Source of the DNA: Oreohelix idahoensis
Taxonomy: Eukaryota; Mollusca; Gastropoda; Stylommatophora; Oreohelicidae
DNA length: 64,000 bases
Direction: 5' to 3'
Assembly: GCA_024509875.1 (NCBI GenBank)
Contig: JAMPIV010022933.1
Span: 1-64,000, forward strand
Part shown: one piece after another, positions 45,351-56,835 of the stretch
How the letters are laid out: each line of letters starts with the position of its first letter
Position numbering within the stretch: the first letter of the stretch is position 1
Program-made: the position numbers and the translations under genes
Notes under the pieces: generated by a model
What the model saw: only the letters and a program-made list of their open reading frames with translations
What the model was told of the DNA's origin: nothing
Database searches by the model: none

Positions 45351-45595
45351 GCGTCCGATTGACAGAGTGGTTAGAGCGCTGGTCACTCGCGGCAAAGGTG
45401 TCGGGTTCGATTCGTGGTATCGACACGTTTCAGTCTACCCAGCTGTAAATGGGTACCTGACTTTGCACATGGGTTAGGGAAGGACAGGCAGCGCGGAAGG
45501 GAACTTGTCACCCCACCACTCGATGCTGGACCTAGTATAGTAAAGTCTCTAACACTTCACTCTCGTATGGCAGTAATTGCTATGGGATGAACTTT
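45351..45595 (+). repeat. S1 SINE, best-preserved copy
   Basis: Complete: GCGTCCGATTGACAGAGTGG head with TTAGAGCGCTGG, box B GGGTTCGATTC, CCCAGCTGTAAATGGGTACC, GTCACCCCACCACTCGATGC, GGACCTAGTATAGTAAAGTC, tail GCTATGGGATGAAC. Useful as the family reference in this window. Confidence 0.9.
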
Positions 45596-47199
45596 TTATC
45601 CCTACATGGATTCATGTCAGTCTTTCCGATTTTCAGTTTGCTGAACAGGTTGTATTTGTTCACACGTGGATTTAAAGACAACGATTTTCCATGATTTTCA
45701 AACAAGGAATTATGGGCAGTTGTACAGGGGACGGAATTGAACTGCCATCGTCTTCATCAAGAACGCTCATTCATTTAGTGAAAATTGATACAGATCACAG
45801 CGATAATCTATAATAACGGAAGGTAAAAAGACATTTATGGAAGAAATTGATCTCCAGGGTACTTAAGCATGGCACAAATTGTGGCCCTTGTTTATGGAAG
45901 AGTAATAACATTTCTGTCTCAGTTTCCAGTCCAGACTTTCCCGCTGTGTTTATATGTTCCATTCTATTCTATGCTGAACCCCTTTTGGATTCTTTCTTAT
46001 TCAAGGCTATGACGATCTGGACAGGAACCATGACATAGTATATCATTGTCTCTTGTCAGCAGACATAGACAGACCTTGAACGGATGGCACAAGACATGAG
46101 GCCTTGGCTTGTTTCTCTTGAGGACCTGTGCCCTGCGGGGAGATGAAAGGTATAGACTTCCCAGTCTCCTTTTTTAACACAAAAGCTCTGCATTTTTTGC
46201 CCGTGGGGTAGTACCTATTTGTCTAGCTCCTTTACATAAAAATGTATCTGGCACGCATTGTATAGTTCTACTCGTTCTGTCTCTTCATACTGTAGAAAAC
46301 ATCTTGAGAAATCTGTAAAACTATTTGTTACCAGCAGATTGGTCCGTTGAAAACGAGGGGGAAATTTGCAAATGAAATATCAATTGCGACACCGGTTAGG
46401 GTTATTTTTTTTTTTTAATTTAAAGTTTAAAACAAAAATTTATTTTGCGGAGAAAAAAAAAGCAGACAAATGAAACAAATGGATAAAGGTAGAACTTATT
46501 TGTCTTGTACAAACAGGCGTATTTAAAATGTTTGCCTCACTAAGTAAGATCTAGCTTGTTGCTCCACCTGTTTAATGTTTTTGCTTTGTTCAGTGTCTTC
46601 TTTCTTTTGTTTGTTACTCCCATGAGATCCGCTTACATGTCTATATCCACATTTTGGCGGCGCACGGAAATGAAAAGTACATAAAACACTTTAGAAACTA
46701 ACATCGTTAATGTGTGAGTTATTATAACTCCATCGTGTTGTTAATTATTGGTTTGACTTTTTTAATTTTGCTTCTTCACTTCTGTTTCACATACTACCCT
46801 CTTCTGTTTTTATGTATGCAAGATATGAGAAGCTTTTAACTTGTTCAGTGGTATTTTTCTTTACTTCTATTTTATTTAAACATTCTGTTACCGTTGAGGT
46901 AATGTTAAGTTTATTTGTTTGTTTGTTTTGCACTTTCAAAGGTGGCGAAATGTGTGCGTTGTATTAACTATTAATTTTAGTTATTTTCTTTGTGGCGCGA
47001 GCTATTTGAGTCCGCGAACTGTTATATGGCAGGTAATTTTTTTTTTAATCAACAAAAACAACCCTGATTTTATTTTTTAATTATCGGGTAGTTTATTTAG
47101 TCCAGTTCCATTGCATGTAAAGTTCTCCCAAGATTTTATAGACCATATTATTCCTTATCGGCGTCAATTATTGCAGTAACAGAAAATATGATACTGGTC
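45596..47199. other. Non-coding stretch
   Basis: AT-rich with T- and A-runs near 46,400-46,460. Short frames only, no domain recognised. Confidence 0.45.
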
Positions 47200-47435
47200 A
47201 TTTCTTCGTAGAGGAGTGAAGTGTTAGAGACTTCACTATACTAGGTCCAGCATCAAGAGGTGGGGTGATCAGTTCCCGTCATTGCTACTTTTTCGTTCTC
47301 TAAAAAGAAAAATGTCAGGTACAGTACTCCTTTACAGCTGGGTAGACTGGTGCGTATAGATATGGGGAATGGAACACTGCACCTGTGTCGCGAGAGACAA
47401 GTCCTCTAACCACTCTGTCCATCGGACGCTCTCAT
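47200..47435 (-). repeat. S1 SINE, full-length
   Basis: Minus-strand head GCGTCCGATGGACAGAGTGG with TTAGAGGAC, body CTACCCAGCTGTAAAGGAG, tail GGACCTAGTATAGTGAAGTC. Confidence 0.8.
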
Positions 47436-47619
47436 TTATCTTACCAATTCGCAATTGTTTGCCAATGAATATTATAATACTTTATTACGACCAAGTGTAA
47501 TATTAGCCTCGCGTTTTGAACGATGTACTACCGTGCATCCCAGTTGCTTCCACTTCTGGCGAGGAACATAAAACAGGACATATATTATCATGGACCCGCG
47601 TGATTCTCGGAGGTCTCAG

Positions 47620-47845
47620 AAGAGACACAGAAATAATATGACTACTGCACCATCAAGCATGTCGTACAAGGCTACTAACATGAGCATGACGCTGGCAATC
47701 TTATTATTTAAACACATTGCTACAAAAACCACCGCTATAAGAGCACGTGACTGTTGGGTGCAGCTTCCAGCAATGAGACATGTTACAGTGGTGGATCCAT
47801 GCTCCGTAGGGAGCACACAGCAAAATGATGAAGACATTGTCATGG
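47620..47845 (+). repeat. (GAT)-tail repeat family, copy 2
   Basis: CTGCACCATCAAGCATGTCG, TACAAGGCTACTAA, AAACACATTGCTAC..CCACCGCTATAAGAGCACGTGA, TCCGTAGGGAGCACACAGC, AAAATGATGAAGAC. The 151-codon frame starting at 47590 overlaps this repeat and reads nothing recognisable, so it is not called as a gene. Confidence 0.65.
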
Positions 47846-48304
47846 CGGGTTTTTTTTCTATTAATTTTCTTCATACAGAAAATCCATGTACTTTTACTCC
47901 TGCTCAAATTACGGTCGTTAATATTAACCCGTCTCTTAAGCCAAGAATCATTAATGAAGAAAGTCTGTTGTATATGGCTGACGTTAGCGAACACGATGAC
48001 ATATCTGGCCATTACCAGTTTTATCAGCTCCATCATACTCACTAACACAACAAGATGGCGTTTTCTCTTCCAGGTGAGAGCAGCTAAGGTGTGGAGCTAA
48101 TTTTATGTTGTATATTGCCTCGTACAGCTCCAGGGTTCCTCTGAAAGGTAATAGGGTGAATTCCTGATCGGAAGGTCTTTAATATCTGAACATGCCCCTT
48201 AATATAACCGACGGATCCAGTGTCTAGGTTGAACGAGGCGTGCATTGCCAAAAGTAGGCAAAATTTAATTTAAAAATAAAATAAAATTTAAAAATCTGAA
48301 CAGA

Positions 48305-48528
48305 TAAGTAACAAATAGGCCTACTGTCCCTTCAGGCATGTCGTAAAAGGCAACTAATATCAAGTCGCGCATAAGGCTGACAGCCTCACCATGTGAAACA
48401 AACTGTTGCAGATACCAAGTGAATGCTTTCTTGCAGGCGTCCTGCACGGGGTTAGCTACAGTGGTGGCTCTATGATCCAGTAGGAGAGAAAAGTGAAGTG
48501 ATGATGATGACAATGATGATGATAAAAC
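48305..48528 (+). repeat. (GAT)-tail repeat family, copy 3
   Basis: TACTGTCCCTTCAGGCATGTCG, TAAAAGGCAACTAATAT, GTGGTGGCTCTATGATCC, and a clear GATGATGATGACAATGATGATGAT tail, which defines the 3' end of the family. Confidence 0.75.
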
Positions 48529-48669
48529 AGTTACCTGTTGCCGTTGGTTACCGAGCAGCAGTATAACGCTTACAGCTTGTGAATTAGTGTCAGGATTTGT
48601 AATAATTCCAGGATAACAGTTCCTACACGTAAATATATAGTTACATTTTGATGTCCTAAACTCTGACAG

Positions 48670-48900
48670 ACAAATACAGAAATAGGACTACTACACACTC
48701 AGGCATGTCGTACCAGGAGACTAATATAAGTTTGTGCACGGGTTTGGTAACCTCATTATGTAAAACACGTTGCCACAGAAACCATTGCTGTAAGAACACG
48801 TGATTGCTAGGTCTGGACTTCCGGCAAGGGCACAGGTGTAGTGGTGGCTCTATGGTCCGTAAGGTGTGCAAAAGAAACTGAATGAATGTCATAAAAAATG
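48670..48900 (+). repeat. (GAT)-tail repeat family, copy 4
   Basis: CTACTACACACTCAGGCATG, TCGTACCAGGAGACTAATAT, AAACACGTTGCCACAGAAAC, GTGGTGGCTCTATGGTCCGT, with a degenerate tail. Confidence 0.7.
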
Positions 48901-49443
48901 TACATTTAAAAAAAAAAAATAACATTTTGCCTGGTTTGGCGAGGCGCGCCCCGTTCAACCTTCACACAGGGACCGGGCGGACGACCTTAGAAGCAAATTT
49001 GAGTTTTGGAAGACAAAGGCCGTAGCATCTATATACGCAATGGAATTAATGTTTCTCTTCATACCTAAAACAACGTTTAATATTTTACATAATTTAAGTA
49101 GGTACACGTTACCTTGTATAGTTAAATGCTGTAATGAACAGTCCAATTTGGCATTTGTAAATTTGTTAACCCACTGATGCTAATATGACAATGCATACAC
49201 TTGACTCTATCGCATATTCTAGATCAGGAAAAACCAGTCAATTTTCATCTACATATCAAAGGTGACCATTTGGTAGATCTGTAGATGACTGAAAGGGCGG
49301 GGGGAGGGGGGATATTTGTAACTTATGAAAATTTTTGTCTTTCCCTCTCCGGGCATCACTTAAAAGTACGGTGGCCCCAGGTTTAAAACTATGTTCAACG
49401 CATTCCTATTGAAAACTCGCAAGCTGGCTTGTTAAATATCACT
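48901..49443. other. Non-coding stretch
   Basis: GCGAGGCGCGCC..GTTCAACCTTCACACAG (48,937-48,967) resembles inverted material at 48,200-48,245. A G-rich run lies at 49,293-49,312. No gene seen. Confidence 0.45.
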
Positions 49444-49449
49444 TTATTT

Positions 49450-50245
49450 TTGGGGTCGGAGTGAATAAGAGGTATGGCGTCCACCTTTATTTCTAAAGGT
49501 ACCAGGTTCGTTCCCAGTACAAGAGACATTTCCTCTTCTTCCTTCTTCCTCGTTCGCTCTGAAAAGGACGGTGGTTGCGTTGTGTCTGTTTACGCCGTAG
49601 CTGTGATATCTGCACCTTTCGGTCGACACATCCGACTTCAGCACGGCATTTTTTAGGGACCGGGTTTGCCTTTCCATTTCGATCCGTACTCGCTCAGCCA
49701 GACTGCACTGCTGCAGACTGTTTCCAGGACCACCAAGTAGAGGTGGAGTACAGTCTTGACCAGCTCTGGTTCGCTGGTCCTGATGCAAGCAGTCAAGCTA
49801 TGGGTCGCTGACTGCGTTCACTATTGCTGCATCTTTGGGTCCCATACAAGAGACATAATTGATGGAATTTTTTTTTCGAAACCAGTTGTACCTAATGATG
49901 TAATTAAACCCCCCCTTTTCTACCCACCCGGATCTCCGGGATAGTGAGATCGGATGCCTAGCCTTCTCTGGTACGGGTGAAAAAATAGAAGGTCCCTATT
50001 CAAAATCACTCGGCAGTTGGAAATTATAAACAGTAGTTCATACGGCCGCTGCCACTAAACCCACCAAATAAACATTTATAGAATGTGTGATTCCTGTATA
50101 GACACACTGTGTGATCATCGCCGGCGCTTCGGAGTTCGTGTAATGTGCTGAGATCCTCCTTGTGTGATCATCTAAGGGAGGAGATCGGGGCACTGATGGA
50201 GTTGTCCGTGTGTGCAATGAACCTGATCCTTAAAACCAAAAGCAA
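49450..50245 (+). repeat. SINE family S2, copy 2, split by a LINE tail
   Basis: Head AAGGTACCAGGTTCGTTCCC at 49,495, interrupted by the insertion at 49530-49844. It resumes with ATAATTGATGGAATTTTTTT and runs through TACGGCCGCTGCC and GAGATCGGGGCAC to CCTTAAAACCAAAAGC. Collinear with 32,362-32,830. Confidence 0.75.
49530..49844 (-). mobile_element. LINE 3'-end insertion with 12-bp target duplication
   Basis: Target duplication TACAAGAGACAT at 49518-49529 and 49845-49856. On the minus strand the insert begins GGGACCCAAAGATGCAGCAA, aligns along 7391-7650, and ends in a GAAGAAGGAAGAAGAGG tail. It is a severely 5'-truncated copy of the LINE at 7186-7660, inserted into an S2 SINE. Confidence 0.85.
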
Positions 50246-50538
50246 ACAAGTTTATTTGTGAACGACATAAAATAGAAAGCGACCTTTTTTGTGTGACGTG
50301 TAGTTCAACATTCGGTAAAATATTTAGTTTTAATTGTCAACCGTTCTGTCGCTGGGACAGCAAGAAGCAGATCGTACGGCAGAGATAAAAGTTATACATA
50401 GATTGCAACTATTTCCAAATTTTAGATACTCTAAAACCTGAAAACGGACATAAATTAGTCCAGGTTGACATTTAGAGAACTCTGTGTTTTTAAAGTAGAT
50501 TCCCACAACTCATGGATTGTCTGTCGCTGTTCTGCATC
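50246..50538. other. Non-coding stretch
   Basis: Nothing recognised. Confidence 0.4.
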
Positions 50539-50546
50539 GTTTAGAC

Positions 50547-50851
50547 AAGTGGTTCCCAAACTATTTTTCTCTGGGCCGCACTTTTGGTATGAAAAAAAAT
50601 TTGGTCGCCTGACACGGAATTTTTTATTGCTAAGAAATTACATTTTTAAAAATCAACTCGTAGCAGTGCTTTATTCATAACACAGAACACGAAATGGTCA
50701 TGAGGCATCCAGGAAGTATAAAACAATACAGCTCCATAAAATCAAGATTCAATCAAATGAGTGTTTTGAAAATGTCTATAAATCCGTGACTGCCTTTGAA
50801 TCTTCCTGCCACCGAATTTGTGTAGCGTGCCACGCCGTTTGGGAACCGCTG
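50547..50851. mobile_element. hAT-type non-autonomous element (MITE)
   Basis: 305 bp with 15-bp terminal inverted repeats (AAGTGGTTCCCAAAC / GTTTGGGAACCGCTG) of the hAT type. It is flanked by an 8-bp target duplication GTTTAGAC (50539-50546) / GTTTATAC (50852-50859), one mismatch. Contains only an incidental open frame. Confidence 0.85.
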
Positions 50852-50859
50852 GTTTATAC

Positions 50860-51233
50860 ACACGGTATATTCCTATTTTATCGCTCAACAGCGCAAGCGC
50901 AGAAAATCTCCCATAACAGTGATATGTTATTTCAAACATTTCTTCGTGTTTATTAGGCAAATTTTGCAAGTCAATTTTAATTTTTTCTAAAGTGTTCAGC
51001 GCTGTAAAGTTGTGTAACTTCAAGAGGCCTGGTTACGAGCAGGCTTAAATATATCGTGTTATTTATATGATTTTATAGCAAGCATGATAGAGTAGTGTAA
51101 GGTACATGCAAATAACGTACAGGTATCCTATTGCCATCGCTTCCGTCAAGGGTGCTCACGTGTTCAGTGAAAATTCATAGATTCGGATCACATTATACGC
51201 GCTTCATTTATTGCTGGTTGGCATATTAAACTC
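50860..51233. other. Non-coding stretch
   Basis: No feature recognised before the 219-bp duplication. Confidence 0.4.
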
Positions 51234-51557
51234 TGGCAGTTAGCTGACGATGAATTCTATAAAATTATCAGCGGATTTCTGGAATCTCGCGTATCATGCA
51301 GCAATAACTGAGAGATGTGTTAATGTGTAGCCTACAAGCAACCAAGGATTAAACATAGCTCATGACAAACTTTTACAAACATGCGATAAAACACAGATGA
51401 ATAGCACATAAAAAACCCAACAGCACCAAAGAATTAAAACAACAAAGAAGATTGGCAGTTAGCTGACGATGAATTCTATAAAATTATCAGCGGATTTCTG
51501 GAATCTCGCGTATCATGCAGCAATAACTGAGAGATGTTTTAATGTGTAGCCTACAAG
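51234..51557. repeat. 219-bp spaced tandem duplication
   Basis: About 105 bp (TGGCAGTTAGCTGACGATGA...TGTGTAGCCTACAAG) occur at 51234-51338 and 51453-51557 with two differences. Similarity continues weakly beyond (CTCATGAC..CATGCGATAAAACAC). Confidence 0.9.
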
Positions 51558-52032
51558 TTTACAAAGCTCATGACCTGAATACAAGACATGCGATAAAACA
51601 CCATCATCATCAGCTGCCATCGCCACAACGACGGTAGCTGTAATAGATCTCTAACGTCTTCTGATTCTTGTCTTGGTGGTGCACTCTGATAGACTGTTTT
51701 TTTTTGGTGTCCATCTCTTGATGTTACCATCCCACTTGTAGCGCTGTTTTCATATTGCACGGTTACCTTCAACTCTGCCTTCCATGATGGTCTTCGGTAA
51801 GGTGGTATGTCTTTTTATTTGGCCTAAATACTATAGCTGTCTAATTTTGATCTCCTTAACTCATTCTCTTTTTTTTATTCCTAGCTTTTCTATAACTTCT
51901 GTTTTGTTTCTTTTCTGTTCATGATATGCGCCCCATTCTTCTATACATCAACATCTAAAATACCTACATTATTTCTTCCAACTGCTTGTTCATTGTCCAT
52001 GTTTCTACACCACAGACATAGAGTAATATAGA

Positions 52033-52154
<122 letters not shown>

Positions 52155-52237
52155 TCACTGTGTGAGTTAATTGTTTAGGTGTTTGTCTCGTGTTAATGAG
52201 CGTAGCTATGGTCAGTCGTATTCTAGGAACTATACAG

Positions 52238-52238
<1 letters not shown>

Positions 52239-52323
<85 letters not shown>

Positions 52324-52430
52324 CAGCGAGAGACAGACAAAGAGAGACAGACAGACAGACGGAGATAGCTACATATACAAGAGAGACAGACAGACGGAGA
52401 GAGATACATATACAAGACAGAGATAGACAA
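52239..52430. repeat. (AT)n, (GA)n and GACA-rich compound microsatellite
   Basis: TA run 52240-52284, GA run 52285-52316, then AGACAGAC/GAGAGACA-type repeats with two copies of a GACGGAGA..TACATATACAAGA block. Confidence 0.95.
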
Positions 52431-54329
52431 AATAAGTGAGACAGAGTGAGATAAAAATAAAAGACTAGTTTATCTATAAAGATATTAGTTAAAATCTCGA
52501 TGTTAGACTTGTGAAACTGATATCATTACGGAATTGATTGTGACGTACAGGCTTGATGTAAAAGGATTTTAATACTGGTATTCGGTTATCAACTATTCTA
52601 ACAAGTTCATGACTAACAAGTTCTTGACCAACATGCAATGAACAGCAGAGAGAGAGCGAGCGACAGAGACTAAAAATACATGTGTATTCTTTCCAAAGAC
52701 AGAATACTGTGCCTTGTGTGTCGCGAAACATTAACTGTCCAAAAGAATACAAAGTTTGGTGGCAGTTTCAAATAAAACAGTCCTGTTTGTGGCATTATTT
52801 GGGTCGATCTCTGCTTCACTCCGGCAGTAATCAGTTACATTTGTTGTACTGACTTTATTACGTACTTTTCAGTGGTTAGCACCTTTTTTCTTTCTCTGCT
52901 ATGTAGCAGATATTTTGTATTTTCAAACATTCTTACACTTCTCTCAGCGATAAGTCGTCATGTCTGTTTGCTTACCTGCTCCTCCCTGCTGGGGAAGGAA
53001 CTGATAAGATAATATTAGCCGACAACCATGTTGGTTAATTTCGGATGGGCCCGACATCAGGCTACGGAGTATCATCAAAATCTCCCAGCGTAGTTGTTTA
53101 ATCGCTGATGAGGCCAGGGTGCGTTCTCTGTCAAGATGGTACGGAGATGGAATTTGTGTGCTCAAGCGATAGATAACGAGATTACTCGTCTGTGCAACCC
53201 ATTCTGGACAGACATACATCACATCATCGTTTTCGGCACACCTTGGTACAAAGACATTACTTTATATTAAAGTAATAATAAGTTATTTGTAAACAAGGCC
53301 GAGAGAGGATCGGATGTTTTCATTCCATATATGGGAGATGTGACCTTTTGCATCACGCATATTATTTCAGGCGGAAATAATTTTGAAATTACCACATACA
53401 ACACGCATGTTTGAAACGATTGGAGCTTTCTTAGCACCGTAACAAAACAAATGCGGGGGAGGAAGGGCCATATAACCTGACCTTTTTGCAGTTTTAAGAT
53501 ACTTGAAGATCGCTTGCCAAGACGAAACCAGACAGCCAGAAGTTAGAATTCAGATTTCCATTTTTCAGACCGGACTTTTAATTCTCATCGAGGGTAAAAT
53601 CTGAGGTAGATGAGATGGTGGAATAGGAGAAAGAGACCCATAACTATGTGTCGGAAAACGCATTACTCAGGAGAGCGTTTTGTTTCTATTTTATTACCAT
53701 AGTTGTTGGTGGTACCAGTTGAGGGTACTATCTCTGGAACAAGAAGGGAAAAGTGGCCTGAGCTTAAAGACGAGGGACCAATTTCGTAGACACTCCCTGA
53801 CATTTCTGCGAACTTGCTGCGCCCTACAATCTTGACCAGAGACGCGAGAACTCCAGTGACCTATCTGCAGAAACCCCCAGCTGGAGAAGAAACTACAATT
53901 GGCAGCTAAGTTAAACCTATAAGCTGCCAAGTGACTTCTTACATAAAATAACCATTCCATCACAACAGTGATGATGTTTTTCCTGATCAATCATTATTAA
54001 TTTCTTTTAAACTGTTAAAACTTAGATGATTATTAAATTTTTTATTTGTAATTATACAAATTTAACTTCGATTTAATCATTTTGAATGCATTTTTGTCTC
54101 AGTCAATTTACTAAATACACTCTAAACAGAGCTATACCATAATAAGAAGAATTCCACTGAGTAAATCAGGGTGGGGCTTGAACGAGCTGAAAGTAATAAT
54201 TGCTTAATTCTTCATAAAAGGCGGCGGATCAGATATAAGTTAACAATTGCCCTGCCAATGCAGCATTGTTCTTGACTTCGGAAATATCTTATGAAAATAC
54301 CTTGAGATAGAAGCGTCATTATCCTTCTA
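52431..54329. other. Non-coding stretch
   Basis: About 1.9 kb without a recognisable repeat or exon. Short minus-strand frames (52489-52752, 52944-53222, 53694-53990) show no domain. Confidence 0.45.
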
Positions 54330-55690
54330 TCTACAACTCTGCCAAGAGTAATCTTGTGCGAAGGTAGACACCTTTGAAGACCCATTTTAGATACTTTTGA
54401 GTTTTGGCCACTGTTGGACCACTACTGCAAAGCAGAGAAGGCAAATCCGTGACATTGTTCTCGCTAAATTTGATCCAAATGGAAAAAAAACATAAAGCAT
54501 CAAGTTTAGTGTAAAACCTTAGTGGAGAAGAGCAGATTGTGCAGAAAGTGAACACTGAGAAAGAGACGGTTACTAAAGTTAGCTTTCACATTTCTACTGA
54601 AATTGCTGAGTCGGGGAATTTAGTATTAGAATTATGTCCAGAAAATAGGAGAATATTTGAGAGCATCAGTTTATCACGCATGACAATGCAGAAAAGAATA
54701 GCTAACATAGCTAAGTGACCATTTAAAGCAGATTGAGTGAATTCTGCTACTATTCTTTAGCTATGGATGAAAGTACCGATTTAAAAGACACCGCCCAACT
54801 TCTTATTTTTATAAGAGCTAGTGATAAGAATTTTCAAATTACTGAAGAACTTGGTATATGCTCAATGACAGGTCACACAACTGGAAACGAAGTCTATAGG
54901 GAAGTGTTAAAATGCGTGAAAGATAAGTTAGGACTGGATATACCAAACTTGGCGGCCGTTTGTACTGATGGTGCTCCAGCTACGTGCGGAACAAATGTTG
55001 GAGCAGTTACTCTTCTTGAACAATTTATTGTTCTACCAATAATCAAGCACCACTGCATTATACATCAGCAGGTTTTATGTAGCAAAGTCTTACAATCTGA
55101 GCTTGTAATATCAGTGGTTGTTTTCACTGTGAACTTCATCCTTTCTAGAGGACTCAAACATAGAATATTTCTAAACTTTCTTGAACAGGTAGACGCCGAG
55201 TACAGCGACTTACTGTATCATACAGAAAAGGGTTGGTTGAGTAGAGGAAGAGTCCTCCGTCGTTTCTTGCGGAGGAGGAGGAGATGGCAACATTCCTTCA
55301 AAGTGAATCAAAAATATTTCTGGAACTTGAAAATGAAACCCGAAATCAAGATATATGTTTTTCCTGAGTGATATATGACTGCACACTTGAATGATCTCAA
55401 CATTCAACTTCAGGGAAACAAATTAACTTATATTTCGAATGTGTGTCTCAGTCAAGGCTTTCAAAATGAAATTGATCCTTTTCAGAAGTCAGCTGTCCAA
55501 AGGAGAAATGTATCATTTTCCCACATGTGCACAACATATCCCTTACCAGAGACGCACTGAAAAGTATGCCAAGAAAGTTGATTTTTTGACTGAAGAGTTT
55601 ACCAGAAAACTTTCTTGATCTAAAGCTGAAGATTTCAAGTTGAAGCTTGTTGAGGATTCCTTTTCTATGGATCCTGATGAAGTGCAGATA
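54330..55690 (+). pseudogene. hAT-family transposase pseudogene (GTF2IRD2-like type)
   Basis: The main open piece is 54733-55371. It contains LAMDESTDLKDTAQLLIFIR (the D-E-S-T-D motif with the first catalytic Asp of hAT transposases), then GHTTGNEVY, VCTDGAPATCG, KHHCIIHQQVLCSK (the H-C-x-x-H/C region) and LLYHTEKGWLSRGRVLRRF (the W-L-S-R-G motif). Upstream, VSFHISTEIAESGNL and LSRMTMQKRIANIAK, each ending in stops, and downstream TAHLNDLNIQLQGNKL and CTTYPLP match the same protein family in order. Known relatives include the hAT-derived part of GTF2IRD2 and ZBED5-type genes. In-frame stops, a low-complexity RRRRRR replacement and missing termini show it is dead. No terminal repeats found. 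Confidence 0.8.
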
Positions 55691-56007
55691 GATTGAAGAT
55701 AGAGTTAATTAACTAAAAAGTTCGGCTGGTTATCGAAAAAAGCACAGAGAAAGCAGCCTGTGTAATTTCTATAAAAAGTCTGGACAGTGGAAAATACACA
55801 ATTTTGATTGAAGTTGCCCCGAAACCCTTCAGCATGTTTGGAAGCACATGTGTGAACATATGTGAACAAACATTTTAACTCATGTACATGAACAAAAACA
55901 AGCAGCGTTCCAAACTCACGTGACGACCATTTGGAAGACATGAAAATATCCACTTCAACTATGACCCCACAATTTGACAAACTTGTTGCTGAAAAGAGGT
56001 GTAACAT
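55691..56007. other. Non-coding stretch
   Basis: May contain the decayed 3' part of the hAT element; nothing definite. Confidence 0.4.
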
Positions 56008-56019
56008 CTCTCACTAAGT

Positions 56020-56214
56020 CTTCTTCTTCTTCTTCCATCCTTAGCCAAAGACCGACCAAGCAGTCTGTGGCCATTACGCCTAGCGGCGTCTTAGGGCAAC
56101 AAGAAATTAACCATTGTTCCGTTACGCCTAAAGGCGTTTATTGGTACAACAGTATATTAATTGTTGTTTCCGTAATCAGTATGACTGGCAAGCGGGTGAT
56201 CACTCCGCTGTGCC
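56020..56214 (-). mobile_element. SINE with LINE-derived tail, 12-bp target duplication
   Basis: Identical 12-bp direct repeats CTCTCACTAAGT at 56008-56019 and 56215-56226. On the minus strand: head GCACAGCGGAGTGATCACCC (possible pol III box A), a middle with AACGCCTTTAGGCGTAAC, then CTAGGCGTAATGGCCAC, GACTGCTT and GGATGGAAGAAGAAGAAG. The last ~80 bp match the 3' end of the LINE at 5505-6232 (CTAGGCGTGATGGCCACTGA). A short, recently inserted element. Confidence 0.85.
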
Positions 56215-56544
56215 CTCTCACTAAGTATATGGACATTATGACAAAATTCATATGTCTCCTAATTCCACATATACAATAAATTTACCTATGGTAAAGAAAA
56301 AAAATGGTCTATTTTATTATTCAATTAATTAACCGCCTCTTAATAAAATACCACGCCAAACTTAAACCTGTGGCCCGCGGCGGGTTTTTCTCAGCTATAT
56401 GGCACTCGCCAATAAACGAGTTACATACCGGATACCGAAGCTCAAAGAACAGTATTCCGATTCTAAATACTAAATAATAAACATAAATATGTATTTCGCT
56501 GGGAGGCACACGAAGTATAGAAGAAAAACGTGGACAACAGACAA

Positions 56545-56760
56545 GTAATAGAGGTGGTCATCATCATCATTATGTTCCGCTGCGCTCCTTATGGGACAAG
56601 GAATTACTTCTGCAAATGGTTCCCTTGCACGAAGCCTGCACCAACCAGTCGCATGCTCTTGCATCGGTGGTTTGTGGTCATCTGTTTTACAAGATGGATT
56701 TGCCGGCCCTATGCACTGCATCATATTAGTCGTCTTGTACGACATGCTTCAGGGCAGTGG
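56545..56760 (-). repeat. (GAT)-tail repeat family, copy 5
   Basis: The minus strand reads CATGTCGTACAAGACGACTAA, TTGTAAAACAGATGACCACA, CCATAAGGAGCGCAGCGGAA, CATAATGATGATGATGACC. The latter is the trinucleotide tail. Confidence 0.75.
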
Positions 56761-56835
56761 CTAACTAAGGGGGGGGGGGGGGTGTGAGGGGGGCAGTCCG
56801 CCCCGGGTGACAGCCAGGAAGGGGGTGCCATCGGA
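56755..56835. mobile_element. Terminal segment of a TIR transposon
   Basis: CAGTGGCTAACTAAGGGGGG...AGTCCGCCCCGGGTGACAGCC is the mirror of the right end of the element at 57635-58777 (GGCTGTCACCCGGGGCGGAC...TAGTACGCCACTG). Either a second copy's end or the outer end of a larger composite. Confidence 0.65.

Noticed and set aside
45351..45425. tRNA gene
   Set aside because: The tRNA-like head lacks a closed cloverleaf and is joined to a SINE body.
47590..48045. 151-codon plus-strand frame
   Set aside because: Half of it lies in a dispersed repeat with four other copies; no domain.
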